Below, in pieces: positions 34,997 to 46,029 of a stretch of 64,000 nucleotides of DNA. Source of the stretch: Oegoconia quadripuncta (Eukaryota; Arthropoda; Insecta; Lepidoptera; Autostichidae); the NCBI GenBank assembly GCA_949316235.1, contig OX438743.1, positions 32,209,242-32,273,241 of the forward strand. Direction: 5' to 3'. The first letter of the stretch is position 1; each line of letters begins with the position of its first letter. The translations under genes were made by a program, and so were the position numbers. The notes beneath the pieces were generated by a model, which did not search any database, had not been told where the DNA came from, and worked only from the letters and a program-made list of their open reading frames with translations.

Positions 34997-35206
34997 TATA
35001 AAAGAAGGTAACATAGTGATTCGCCGAACCATTGCTTTGGACATACCGACCCGGTCACTTTAGAACACAAATAACAGGTACATGAGTGCACGTGCTAGAT
35101 GTGGAACAAGTGTAGTGTTGTGGAAGTGGAGTGCTATGTCTACGGACTTACAGTTTGTTTTCTTTTGACAGAGTGCGGCCATTGACGTCACTGTTTGGGA
35201 CCCAAG
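34997..35206 (+). promoter_or_regulatory. gene 2 core promoter and 5' leader
   Basis: A TATA box TATAAAAG lies at 34997-35004, in a GC-balanced stretch about 200 bases before the start codon. Transcription would start about 30 bases downstream. The leader may contain a short intron: a possible donor at 35078 (acag|gtacat) and a pyrimidine-rich acceptor ending at 35171 (tttgttttcttttgacag). The leader ends ggacccaagATG. TATA-driven promoters are common for strongly stage-regulated cuticle genes, but expression here is inference. Confidence 0.55.
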
Positions 35207-35224
35207 ATGCGGTGTCTCGGACTG
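35207..35224 (+). CDS. gene 2, coding exon 1 (signal-peptide start, MRCLGL)
   Basis: ATG CGG TGT CTC GGA CTG is followed by the donor GTAAAT at 35225. Phase-0 joining to the acceptor at 49811-49812 (tcaatttcAG) gives MRCLGL-VLCCTVILSTCA-DPDP, a clean signal peptide cleaved after Ala18. The intron would be 14.6 kb. The TATA box, the leader and the identical architecture of gene 1 all support this exon. Confidence 0.75.
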
Positions 35225-36249
35225 GTAAATACTTCATCCTGTTTTAAATCTATATAGTACTAAGCATTCCTGACCTCGTAAATATTAATTCCTGGATAGA
35301 ACTGTTATATTTAAATTTAACCAAAGAGATGTATTTAGGTTCGATTGCTGAGTTGATTGCAAATTTAAAGTAACTGTAATGAAAGGTAGAGTTTGATGAT
35401 CACTGGAAGTGAGCAATAATACTTTTGTATACTGTTATTCGAATAAACTTAACCTTAATAATAAGTTCAATGGTAACACTTTTAAACTATTTATTGCATT
35501 AGTGTATGCTATGCTACATATTGTTATTTGGAATAACCTTCAGGATTACTTTAATTTAAAGTGTCTTTGCTTATAATAATATTTATAATATAATAATTTT
35601 TATGAATAAGGGATCGCATTTAGTAACAATACCTTCTCTTATGAGCTGGTCCTAAAAGTGGGGACGACGTAGGTATTGATGTTTATGTTTTATCAATAAC
35701 CGCCGAGATAAGAGAGATTGTAAGTTGAAGAGCACCTGAACGGTAAATCTTTTTGGGTGGTATAGTGTTGAGTGCATCAACATCAAAGGCTTAAGAAGCC
35801 CAATGCTGAACGGAATCACCAGTTTCAAATACATTTATGGTAAAGCTTTATGAAGTTATTGAAATCAGTTTATTGCTGGTTTATATGTGCTTGATATTGA
35901 GGCGTGCATAGGTGGTAATCGATAATCTTCACATTGTAATTAGTCATAAACAAACAAAAGGTTGCGGTAAATGTCTAGTCTATTTTTCAAATATAACATT
36001 ATTTACTAACATCTAAGTTTTCACTCAATCACTACCTGCATGGAAACATTAAATGGTGCTTTTACAATCGTTGTTTTTGGCATTTGTATCTTTGCCAAGG
36101 ACCTAGTTAAATATATTCACAAAAAAAAAGGTTTAGTAAAACTTCTCAGGACGAAATGAGAATAGTGCCAGAGCTATACTAGGTCACGTATCTTTGTTTA
36201 TTATATAGGTTTTAAATTACTAATGCTGCAATTTAATAAATTCAAATAA

Positions 36250-36345
36250 GCATACAATACAATACAATACAAATACACTTTATTGTACAAAAGGAGAACA
36301 TACATTTTACAAAACACAATACTGATAAGAGTACAATTCAATTCA
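36250..36345 (-). repeat. LINE 3' tail
   Basis: A (acaat)n simple repeat precedes aaatacactttattgtacaa, and the minus strand reads tgtacaataaagtgtatttg, as in the LINE tails at 10725 and 20620. Confidence 0.6.
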
Positions 36346-36448
36346 AATAAGCATAAGCTTGAGTTATAAGTTTAATACTTATAATAACCTATATAAAGGT
36401 CCACCATAGTAGACCATATCTATCATAATCACGTAAACCAATGTCCAA

Positions 36449-36730
36449 TAGGGCTCCCTCATAGATTTCCAGGGCGACTGGTTGGAAGCGGCCTGCATCC
36501 TGCGATTTTCTGCGACCTATATTCTAGAATTTTTACTATGCCGTACCTTTATAGGTACCTTATCCTGCGATTTTCTGCGACCTTTATTCTAGAATTTTTA
36601 CTATGCCATACCTTTATAGGTACCTTTATTGGTTATGGCATAATAAAAATTCTAGAATAAAGGTCGCAGAAAATCGCAGGCTGCAGGCCGCTTCCAACCA
36701 GTCGCCAACCAAATCTATGAGGGAAGCCTA
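36449..36730. mobile_element. foldback MITE with internal tandem duplication
   Basis: The left end tagggctccctcatagattt is the complement of the right end aaatctatgagggaagccta with one mismatch. The complementarity continues inward for about 100 bases (gcgactggttggaagcggcc, tgcgattttctgcgacc, attctagaatttttactatg). The inner 65-base unit of the left arm is duplicated (start near 36498 and 36563). Ends at TA would fit a Tc1/mariner-type non-autonomous element. It carries no coding sequence. Confidence 0.75.
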
Positions 36731-37159
36731 CCTAGGTTTGAATCCTGCACTTCTCGTAGTGCAGACACATTAACGACTAAACTGCGGTAGTTTCAATTAT
36801 TAAGACATACGCTTGGCCGCCGTCTGGTCCTCAAGAATTTGGTGTATTTGACGTCGACACGCTAAGAAGAAGAATTATAAAGATAATGATTACATAAAAC
36901 TGCATCCCTTTACACATTTGCACATTTCATTCTCACGTGTACAAGTACCAAAGAAATTTCGTGAATAGAAAGTACTTAAGCTAAAAATATCTTATGAAGT
37001 AATAATATACGGTTTTTGGCAGTTAAATATTCATTTTCGTCGACTTTCAAAATGTTTAGTAATTTTAACAACACGTGTGTCTGTGCGTCTTCGAAAACAA
37101 CTTCATGTGAGATGTATAATATAACATATAGGGTTTCTCCCGGGAATAAAATATCTTAT

Positions 37160-37480
37160 TTTCCTTTATGCACAACGGGTCAGCGCTTGACCTCAATCAC
37201 ACCTGATGTTAAGTGAAGATGAGGTTGAAGGTGAAAGCGCGCTTATTCGGAACCTCGCCCTTTTATTTCGGGGATTCGCTATCTTATCTCAAACCGCCGG
37301 AACATAATTCTATCAACATTGCTGCCTAGCGTCAGACTTAGGTAATGTGGCGATAGTTGGTCAGACGCATTTTCAAAAATGCCCTACTACCAACTAAATC
37401 GAGCTCTAAACATGTACCCCGCTAGGATTGCAACCCGCGACATTATGTTGTTACGTTAAGCTAGGAAGGCGGTTAACAAT
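37160..37480 (-). repeat. SINE-B copy, diverged
   Basis: On the plus strand it has tgcacaacgggtcagcgctt, gacctcaatcacacctgatg, gcctagcgtcagacttaggt and catgtaccccgctaggattg, and ends at the degraded head. Confidence 0.7.
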
Positions 37481-37487
37481 CATATTC

Positions 37488-37740
37488 TCATTTTTGAAGA
37501 TAGGGCATTCTATGGGGTAGCATAGAATTCCACAGTGACCGATTGGAAATGGCTTTCATCCAGCGATTGTCGCACAAGGGTCGTTGGCCACCACGTCGTA
37601 CGAGGCGACTATAATAGGTAGGGGGTTTTAACACCTTGCTACAGAGATTGGCAGCATCACTGGCCCAGTCTCCGACGTTTGCGATAGCCAACCCGCTTGC
37701 CTATGTAGCCTGGCGATTTTGGCAAACCCCTCGCTATAGA
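37488..37740. repeat. probable interspersed repeat, distant relative of the MITE at 36449
   Basis: The segment gtgaccgattggaaatggct followed by ttcatccagcgattgtcgca resembles gcgactggttggaagcggcc, tgcatcctgcgattttctgc in the foldback element. The 67-codon minus-strand open frame overlapping it is likely spurious. Confidence 0.35.
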
Positions 37741-37964
37741 CACTTGACATCAGGTCGATATAATGTAGAGTGTTGAAAAGATAATATCAAACAGGCATGA
37801 AGGCAGGTTATTCACAGATTATGTTATAAATGACAAAACAACTAAAGTAAAATTACAAATAAAATTAATTCATTAAGCTTTATGACTAACGCACAATATT
37901 TCATCAAGAAAAATCGATATATAGATCACTATATCAGCAGTAGATTATGTGAGTTCAGGGAAAT

Positions 37965-38090
37965 TAGTTAACGTGGATGCAGGCTACTCCCAAACGGTTG
38001 CTCTGGAATTCTATGGGAGAGACCTATGTTCAGCAGTGGAGGTCCTGTGACTGATGTGATAATGATGATTGTGGATAAATGGATAGAAAC
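37965..38090 (+). repeat. LINE 3' end fragment
   Basis: It has tatgttcagcagtggaggtc followed by an (atgatg)-type tail (gataatgatgattgtgg), a common 3' end of lepidopteran LINEs. A similar fragment is at 38810-38885. Confidence 0.45.
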
Positions 38091-38359
38091 ACTTATTAAC
38101 TTGTTCTGAATTCAAACTGAAAAGACAAAATATTTTTTTTCTTGAACTCGTGCCAGAAAAGATGATTGACTCGAGTTATAATAGGTTGTTCGTACTCATT
38201 ACCTACATTTAAATTAGAGTTACATAAAATTGACCTCTATTTCAATGATAAATCTCTAGAGTCGTCAATACAGTAAAGTACATATATATTCTTCTTATCG
38301 AGTTGATTGCAAAAACATCACATTTTTGTGGACCGGATTGCGGGAATACATATATTAAA

Positions 38360-38660
38360 TACATACATACCGTCACGACCTTAGCCCAAAAGGGGTGGTC
38401 AGGGATATACCAAACATAACCGTTTGGGTGTTCCAAACAGGTTAATGCTGGAAACAACTATGGTTCTCTTATATATAATGTGCACAAGGGACAGCAGATG
38501 AGCCAAATACTGTTGAAACATTCAAGTCTATAGATTTTTTTTGTGTAAACTCATAGATTACTTATAAGTTACTACGTAAGTAAAGTTCCTAACTCACCTT
38601 TTACGACACCCACGGAAAGAGACGGGTTGGATCAATTCTTTTTACGTACCGGCAACCATA
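38360..38660 (-). repeat. family-M repeat
   Basis: It has acatacataccgtcacgacc, ttagcccaaaaggggtggtc, tgggtgttccaaacaggtta and cttttacgacacccacggaa. Confidence 0.65.
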
Positions 38661-39611
38661 CAGCAACGGAGTTACATAAAGTTCACCTATGTTTCAGTGG
38701 CAAATCCCTAGAGTCGTATGACCGTGAAATACGGGTTCTGCGGTAAGTTCACGCCTCGCAAATGATATGGGACGCCTGCGTGATCATGCGACGATTAATC
38801 TACTCAAGGCGGTTAGCACTAACTGGAAATGCTCTATATTCAGCAGTAGATTAAGATAGGGTGATGATGAAAATGATGATAAATATTTGGCTCTCGGCAG
38901 CAATGGTGATGCTGTCATACGTATCAATAGTCTGCAGCCATACATAAATATTTTTGGGGATAAGCTGCAGTGGGACTAAGGTACACAAAAGATATCTAGT
39001 ATGAACGAACGAGAAATATACGAGAAAATATTAAATTTTCTACTTTAACTGCCCTACAAAAATTTTTCAATCTCATTTACCCGTTCCTACAATTTATACT
39101 ACCTAACACGCGCAATTGATCGGATTTTGTGTCACATATTTATGCATAGGCTAAAAAGTAAGCAAAATGACGCATCGGATAGGTATCATATGCCGACGTA
39201 CCACTTAGATACGACGTCGCTGATCTTTCGCGGACTCCTTGAGTCAGAGAATGCAACTACCTACTACAACTTTTTAATAAATCCTAACCTAAATACATAC
39301 ATATATTCGTGCCGATACAAAGAATGAACGATCAGAGTGGCCCGCAAAATGTGCAACAAAAACTGAATATAAGAAAGGTATTTGAATAGTTAATTTATTT
39401 TTTGCTATCGCTATAATGCTACGGAACCGGTTTCAGGTGTCAGAAGATTAATCACTGCCATTAGTGAGCTGCTGCTAGTTTGTGACATAAAATAAATGCA
39501 GCAGGAGTAAAGTTAGGTACAATCAAGTTGGTAAGTGCATATTCAGTCCCCGCTCAAACAATTTAGAACAATTTAGAACGCCTTTGTATTTAAGGCGTTT
39601 CGTTCGCGTGG

Positions 39612-39765
39612 ACCACATCATCAAAATCGCTTCAGCAAAAAAATTTGCCTGTATGATCCTAATCTGTCTACCAACCAAATTTCATCCAAATCCAGCCGTT
39701 TAGGTGTGAAGAGGTAACAAACATACACACACACAAACAAACTTTCGCATTTATAATATTAGTTG
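39612..39765 (-). repeat. Helitron-like fragment (second subfamily)
   Basis: It is the reverse complement of the 11998 copy: gatcctaatctgtctaccaa, cagccgtttaggtgtgaaga and actttcgcatttataatatt. Confidence 0.55.
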
Positions 39766-39798
39766 GGATAAGCATCGATTGGTAATGTTGTGTAGAGT

Positions 39799-39884
39799 GT
39801 ACAGTCGGCTGCAGAAAAATATGACACCCTATTCACACATGACTGTATGTACGGAGGGTCAAGTTTCTCTGCAGCTGACTGTAC
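39799..39884. repeat. short inverted-repeat element (86 bp)
   Basis: gtacagtcggctgcagaaa at the left pairs with tttctctgcagctgactgta c at the right, with one mismatch and a 2-base offset, around a roughly 30-base spacer. It may be a tiny MITE. Confidence 0.55.
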
Positions 39885-40029
39885 GTTTTACTGTACAAGA
39901 ATTAAAAATATTTTGCATTTGAAATTTAAAGGTATTCTTGATTACCTGAACTGAATAATACACTTTTGAACTGTAGTACCTATTAGCAAGATAATTTTTA
40001 CTATTTATTTGTTTTTAATTTATGGTCTT

Positions 40030-40078
40030 GTTTGTTTGTTTGTAAACGCTTTATTGTACAAAAAGGCGATACATTTTT
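40030..40078 (-). repeat. LINE 3' tail
   Basis: A (tttg)n stretch followed by taaacgctttattgtacaaa is the complement of the caataaagcg-type LINE end. Confidence 0.45.
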
Positions 40079-41077
40079 TTTATGCACAACGGATTGGTAC
40101 GGACACAAACAAACACAACAACAACAAACACAACACACAAACATAGATACGGAATATGAGAACAACGGCGGACTTATCTACTTTATGAATAAATAAATGA
40201 AGAAACAGACACATTTACATACATACATATTTTACTCATACATATTGTTAGAAATATAACTATTTCATGTCTTGCGAAAATAATATTGATCGAAACGCAT
40301 CACGATATAGGAATCGATCTTCGATTATGCGCGTTCCGCTGCTACTACTACCTACCCTTACTTACATAACCGCTATAACATTATGAGTTTTGTTATGTAA
40401 TTCGTTGCCAATTTACTACGCGCCATAAACTATATTATAATACCACATGTATTTGCATTCCTGCAAAGCTACAATTACTATTAGATTTACATGAATCCGA
40501 CCAAACTTCCGTCCTACGAAAATGCTAATAAGACATTTAGAATTCAAGTTATGTCATCGGAATGCACATTATCATCTATATCTATAAAATAATTATAGGT
40601 TATATAAAATCGTAATACAATTTCTTTATTCATTAAGAAAATTGTATTAGTAACTAGTCACGACTCGAGTAGGATCAGTCCATTTCTCGCTATAGATGAG
40701 TGTTAGATAAGTAACTTATAGATCTCACTCTTTGATCGTGAGGTACGAGCTTATGTAACAATTAAGCTTCGCAATGTATTAGGGCAAAAGATAGTAATAA
40801 AAGGGACATATTTCTAACCACATGTACTCGTTAATTTTAATAATAAAACCCGGCTGTTGCGCGCACTTAATGACTTACATTCTTCTAACTCTTCTGAATT
40901 CTTCAAAATATTTTACCTAAACATTGCAATACATCATGATTACATCTGAACACAACGATGATAGTTCCCTTCATCTCATCACTCCATATCAACAGTTGCG
41001 TAGAGTCAATTGTTTGGCGTAATCCTCTCCGATATCGTGTTTTGATTGGATTTTTTAACGGGGCTGCTGCCTAATAT

Positions 41078-41265
41078 TAATAAATATTTCCGACACTTAC
41101 ACCGATCATCTAGTCACGAACTAAGCAAAGCTTGTACTGTGGATACTAGATAATGGATAAACATACGTAAATATTTATATAAACATCCATGACTCGGGAA
41201 TAAATGTTCGTATTCATCGCACAAATATTTACTCCTCGCGGGATTGGTTTCGCTGACAGGGGCAC
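41078..41265 (-). repeat. SINE-A copy
   Basis: It has aataaatatttccgacactt, acaccgatcatctagtcacg and ttactcctcgcgggattggt. The copy is joined near 41265 directly to a SINE-B body in the opposite orientation. Confidence 0.75.
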
Positions 41266-41267
41266 TA

Positions 41268-41408
41268 CCAGGCAGGGGCAGGTTGTCAGAGATAAGATAG
41301 TCAGGCCCCCAAATGTGTTGGGGTTTCCGGGTCAGTAAGTTTCCACCTTCGACCTCATCTTCACTTAATATCAGGTGTGATTGAGGTCAGGTGCATATAA
41401 AAAAAAAA
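41268..41408 (+). repeat. SINE-B 3' half
   Basis: It has gttgtcagagataagatagt, tgtgttggggtttccgggtc and ttaatatcaggtgtgattga, ending in an A run. Its 5' half is missing. Confidence 0.75.
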
Positions 41409-42867
41409 CCAATCGGGAGTCAAATGACTCATTTATGCTGTTATACTTATGAACATTTGAGGACATCAACGTGAAAATACAGATTAATTCTATTTTTCTC
41501 CAACGTGAATTTATATTATGGTCAAACACACCTGCTGCATTTAAGAGAATTGCGAAGAAAGAATAACTTCAAATTTCCCTTTAAATGTGGGTCAGCGTTA
41601 CTAGTACTACCGGTTGAAGACAGTGATCAATTAAGCACTTCATATACTCGTCTCGTAACCAGTGATTCGGCAAGATTATAATAAGTAGGTGCTAGATATA
41701 ATTTATGGAAGTGACTTCATAATATTTACATTTATATTCGGAATCAACATAGGTGTTGGTTGGTGATTATTTTTATGTAAGTCTGAACTTTGCAATCTCA
41801 TTCTTTGTTGAAAACTTGCTAAGAACTTGAAAGTATTATTTGGTAGGTGCACAATTTCCAACCTATTTGGTGTAGTGGTGATATGTTGGTGATGTATTAA
41901 CAAATAAAAAATGTATTTATGTAGTATCCCAACCAGTGGCGTAGCGTGAGTTTCCACCGCCCGGTGCCGACGAGAAATTTGCCGCCCCCTCCAATTTATC
42001 ATTAGCCAAGAAAAATAGTAAAAAGGCAAATAAAGCATCTATAAATGAAAAGTAATTATGTTAAGCCGTTATAAAATTTGTACAGCCGCAAAAACAGCCT
42101 TTAAATCATTTGGTTAGCTTAAAAAGATTTTGTTTGCATGAAAACAAATCAGGCATCAATCCTTGTTCCGCAAATAATCTTGATAATGGTCAGTAATTAA
42201 ATCATAAATAGGTAGTTTACAATAATATGAGTTTGCGTAATAAATAATCAGTCAGTCTGCAAAATAGCTTCTTCACCAGCAAGATTTCATGATTGATTAG
42301 CAGAGAAAACATGTCAATAAGCAATGTATTTGATCGTTATACATATTTAAAACATGGTTAGCAAAATACTATACTATTTTTGCTACTTTTATATGCTGCA
42401 TAACATTACATTTGTTGCTTACTCTGTTTACCAAAATTTTGGTAAATATAAGTCATTCATTGCAACTTATATAATTAAGCTTATAAAATATGCTGTACAA
42501 AAATTTTTACAGCCGTCCAGAATGACATAAATTGCTGATTGATTTAGAAATGTTTGCTAGCCATGAGTTACTGGTCAATCAGCTATTTCTGCAGACAGTT
42601 TACATTTTTCTGCTCACAGATATACGAATATTAAGCTTATCCTTTAAATAACACCCTCTGTAAATTGTTTAATTAATAAAAAACAGTTCAAACGCATGTC
42701 GGGCCACGCCTAGAAATTAGGACAAGTACAAAAGTTTTCCTTTAAAAAACGCACGATGTTTTAAAAATGTACTCTTCGTGCTTTTTTTAAAGCAAAATCT
42801 TTTATACAATTATCGAGATCAATATGTAGGTCATGTTCGTTTGATAATATAGCTAAATTTGATAATC

Positions 42868-43300
42868 TTTTTTTTTTTTTTATGTTTGACTGGATTCGCG
42901 TTTGACCACAATCTCACCTGATGGAAAGTGACGATGTGGTCGGAGATGAAGCACGCGATCTCAGTAAATGCCTATTCACTCTGCTCTTGAAGATCCCAAG
43001 GTTGTAGGATTCAGGAAAGACTGACACCGGAAGGGAGTTCCATGCCTTGGCTGTTCGGATGATGAATGAAGAATCGAACTTCTTAGTGGGAATGTTCGGT
43101 ATATTAACTATATACGGGTGGAATCCCTCCCCACGCCTAGTGGTCCGAAGATGGAAGGGTGACGGTGGAATAAGATTATGTAATTCCAACGCACACTCCC
43201 CGAAATGTATCCTGTAACTGAGAGACAGGCGACTTTGCACGGTGTTCAAGGCTCTGCAATTTAGCAGTCATCGATCTCAATCTCAATCTCTCAAAAAAAG
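42868..43300 (-). mobile_element. 5'-truncated LINE fragment nested in the hAT element
   Basis: On the minus strand the 42914-43249 open frame reads LSLSYRIHFGECALELHNL, then SFIIRTAKAWNSLPVSVFPE and NLGIFKSRVNRHLL, the C-terminal end of a LINE reverse transcriptase (the AKAWNSLP..FKSRVN signature). It is followed by a 3' UTR with gcgaatccagtcaaacat and a run of A. It interrupts the hAT coding sequence, which continues on both sides. A short duplication (agatt) is visible at the junctions. The 5' junction is blurred by a cttgagattg-type simple repeat at 43270-43310. Confidence 0.8.
42914..43249 (-). pseudogene. LINE reverse-transcriptase C-terminal fragment
   Basis: The 111 codons hold only the distal RT region. 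There is no catalytic motif and no endonuclease. The last residues (RSRASSPTTSSLSIR) precede a stop and a short 3' UTR. It belongs to the nested LINE insertion, not to the hAT transposase. Confidence 0.8.
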
Positions 43301-43527
43301 ATCAATCTCAACGTGGACATAGTTGATCTCAGATAATTTTTGATTAATTTTAATTTAGAGAAACTTTTTTCGCAACTGGCATTACTAACGGCAGCTGTTA
43401 GGAATATTCTTAACATTATGACAATATTTGATAAGCCATCTTCAAGTTTACACTCAATAATGTATTTTAATAAACCAAATGGGCCTGACTTAATTGAATT
43501 CTTCTTTGTTAATGTCTTGAGGAGCAT
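43291..43527 (-). pseudogene. hAT transposase C-terminal dimerisation region
   Basis: It reads NIVIMLRIFLTAAVSNASCE, then KSFSKLKLIKNYLRSTMS, the hAT family C-terminal dimerisation signature (P..AS.ERSFS.L..IK...RS.M). It is in a different frame from the upstream transposase part, and its normal continuation (RLSNLAILS.., seen on the minus strand from about 42865 downward) lies beyond the LINE insertion. Confidence 0.85.
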
Positions 43528-44311
43528 GATCTAGGTTAAGTTCGTCGACACCCAATATTACTGCAGGTCTTAAACAGGCATATTTTTGCGCTAGATTCTG
43601 CAACTGTTGGAATCTTTCTCGAATTTCAGCAGTTACTCTATCTATTGAGGAAAACATTGTCCGCCTCAAGTCGTCTTCATACGATAACCCAACATCTCTA
43701 CTTCCGTCGCCAAGTATATGCCTCCTCCTTATTCTTCTTGGGGGTTCAAAAGAAATTTCAAGCTCTTCACCTACATTTTTAGCGTATATTAAAGCCTCTT
43801 TTACATATTCATCACGTTTTGCTTCCAATACGGTCTGTAAAGCGCTTATTTTCTGAGCACATTGATCATCAATAACTTCACGCAGTACCGGTTGCCAGAG
43901 TCCTAAATAACATAAAAATGAAAATGATTGCATCGCGACTAATAAACTTCCTGCGTCCGTCCGCGTGTTAAAGCTTTCGTCCGTTTCCGTCAGATTTTCA
44001 AGTGCAGTTAAAGTTTCCTTGTAATGATCTCTAAGGACATTCACAGCGTCGCCTCTAGCGCTCCAACGTGTGTCCTGAACCCTCTGCAAACTTTTTCCTG
44101 TGGCTGCAAGAAGAACATCCCACCGGTGCGGCGATGAAGAAAAAAAAGCGTAGCAGCGTTCTAGCGTACCAAAGAAAGTCACGGAATTTATCTCCACTGA
44201 AACTGCATGTTGGCAAACTAGATTGAATGAATGGTTTGGGCAGGGGACAAAGTCGGCATTAGGATTGATATCCTTTATACGCTGCTGCACACCTGTGTGT
44301 TTTCCAGCCAT
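43490..44311 (-). pseudogene. hAT transposase, central region (273 codons)
   Basis: It starts MAGKHTGVQQRIKDINPNAD, then CPNHSFNLVCQHA, DTRWSARGDAVNVLRDHY, CAQKISALQTVLEAKRDE, and MFSSIDRVTAEIRERFQQLQ. This matches the DUF4371/RNase H-like region of ZMYM-type hAT transposases as I know the family. Upstream on the same strand, about 44310-44425, the frame continues in a different phase as ETKSKTSECISDMILSKLEA and NCRGQAY, so a few bases are missing between CRGQAY and MAGKH. The initiating methionine is not a true start. Confidence 0.88.
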
Positions 44312-44449
44312 TCGTAAGCTTGCCCTCTACAGTTCATAATGTCGAGCCCATCAGCCTCGAGTTTGCTTAGTATCATGTCACTAATACATTCCGAAGTTTT
44401 GCTTTTCGTTTCAATGAAATGCTTATTGTTCTGTGGCTGCATTCGAATG

Positions 44450-44635
44450 CACCTCTGCCGTCCCGCGCTGCGCCTCGCCGCCGCCGCCCCGCCCCGCCGC
44501 GCCGTCCGACTCGGGGCATCGCGGAGCGCGCGCGATTTGAAAAAGGATTTTCTAATTTAAAATTAAAAAATCTCGTGCTCGCCGCGCCGCCCTTTTTATT
44601 TGCCGCCCGGGGCCATGGCCCCCCCTGCCCCCCCC
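44450..44635. other. GC-rich terminal segment of the hAT element
   Basis: It contains runs of gccgccgccgccccgccccg and cccccctgcccccccc, far above the window's GC content. Subterminal gccgcccgg motifs also occur near the left end (41957-41985). Open frames across it in either direction are compositional artefacts. Confidence 0.7.
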
Positions 44636-45354
44636 ACGCTACGCCACTGATCCCAACCATCTGGTATCCATAATACAAATTTAGTAGCTTAACGTGGAAC
44701 TACATGGCGCTGTGTGTCCATGGATATATTTTATATATATTTGTAACTGATGGTGTAGTCATGGATCATGTAGAGTTACGCAGAAAGTTCGATTCAACAA
44801 TTCCCAAACCCAACAACCCTGTTTTAGGTAAATAAACTACATATTTCACTTATTTCTTCATGCCTCGAAAGCAAATGTTTATTTGATTGTAATAATAATG
44901 TACTACAAACATCCCAAAGGGTAATCGGTGTGTTTGTCCTAGAGTCATAAGGAAAACTTTTAGAAATGGTTGAAAACATTTTGCTGTTTAGGAATCGAAC
45001 CTGGGCCAGACCAGTATTACACTTATCGTTCACACTCGTTTAAAGAGGGATGTGCACTTGCGATTCCGCTCGAATAAATATTTTTGACATACAAAAGTAT
45101 TACATACATACAATACATGATGTCACGCCTGTTTCCCATAGTATTTTATAAACAGAATATTACATTACATTACAGAATTATCTATGTAACCAAAGCAACT
45201 GTTAACAGCTAAGTGTCTCAGAAAATGGCTGAACAAGGCTAACAGTTTGCTTAAAAAAATATTTTAAATTCGGTTCACCCGTTTTCGCACTTCATTACCA
45301 GATACAGACCAAGGATTCAAACTTATAAAACTTTCTTTGCGTTTGGATTTAAAA

Positions 45355-45562
45355 ATAAATATAAATATTTCGGACACATACACCAATCATCTAATCCCAA
45401 ACTAAGCAAAGTATCCATAGGATACTAGATAACGGATGAACATATATACATATTTATATAAACATCCAAATATATAAACACAAACATTTACCCCTCGCGG
45501 TATTCGAACCTGCAACCGTTGGTTTCGCTGATGGGTCACTATCCACTACACCAATCGGTCAC
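45355..45562 (-). repeat. SINE-A copy
   Basis: It has aaatatttcggacacataca, cccctcgcggtattcgaacc, tgcaaccgttggtttcgctg and actacaccaatcggtc. Confidence 0.8.
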
Positions 45563-46029
45563 CAAAAAGGCGTTGGTTTTGTCAAATGTTTCTAAGAATG
45601 TTGCGTGCATCTTCAAGATGTTTTTGCAATCTTTCAATAATGATTAATTCACAGAAATCTAACACAAACATAAAGGTACGAATTACACCTTGTATTTGAC
45701 CTGAATTTATGTAGTAATTTAACGTATTGTCAGTCACCGCGGTTGCGCACTAGTGGGAAGTAAAATAATGATGAGGTGTTGTGGCAATCTTCACCGAAGC
45801 ATCTTGAATCTTGGTGAGAAATGATAGATGACATAACTTTATACTTTATACGAGTACCTCTATTGTTTAAGTGAAATTATATTTTTCGTTATGAACATTT
45901 ATCTATTAACGATAAACCAACGATGTAGGTACTGTAATTGATTATTAGGGTTTTTGTAACAAATAAATATAAACAAATGTATATTTAAGTTTTAGAAAAT
46001 AGTTTATCAGGGTTTTGGCAAATAAAATG

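Larger units (their letters stand above)
41934..44649 (-). mobile_element. hAT DNA transposon, about 2.7 kb, defective
   Basis: Perfect 15-bp terminal inverted repeats, CAGTGGCGTAGCGTG (41934-41948) and its complement (44635-44649), are flanked by an 8-bp target-site duplication ATCCCAAC (41926-41933 and 44650-44657). The TIR start CAGTGGCG and the 8-bp duplication are hAT hallmarks. Minus-strand transposase fragments lie inside. The element is dead: the N-terminal zinc-finger region is missing, the frame is broken near 44311 and between 43490 and 43527, and a LINE fragment sits in the C-terminal dimerisation region. Confidence 0.93.
41860..44765 (+). repeat. SINE-D copy split by the hAT element
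   Basis: The head (aacctatttggtgtagtggt) and gtatttatgtagt lie left of 41934. The tail (ccatctggtatccataatac, gtagcttaacgtggaactac, ggcgctgtgtgt) resumes at 44658. Comparison with the intact copy at 20772-21000 (tgtgtagtatagctaccatc) shows that the hAT element interrupted one SINE. Confidence 0.7.

Noticed and set aside
44339..44678. Open frames over the CCG-rich segment at the right end of the hAT element
   Set aside because: Both strands are open because of GC-rich composition. Only the minus-strand phase reading ETKSKTSECISDMILSKLEA is transposase-like.
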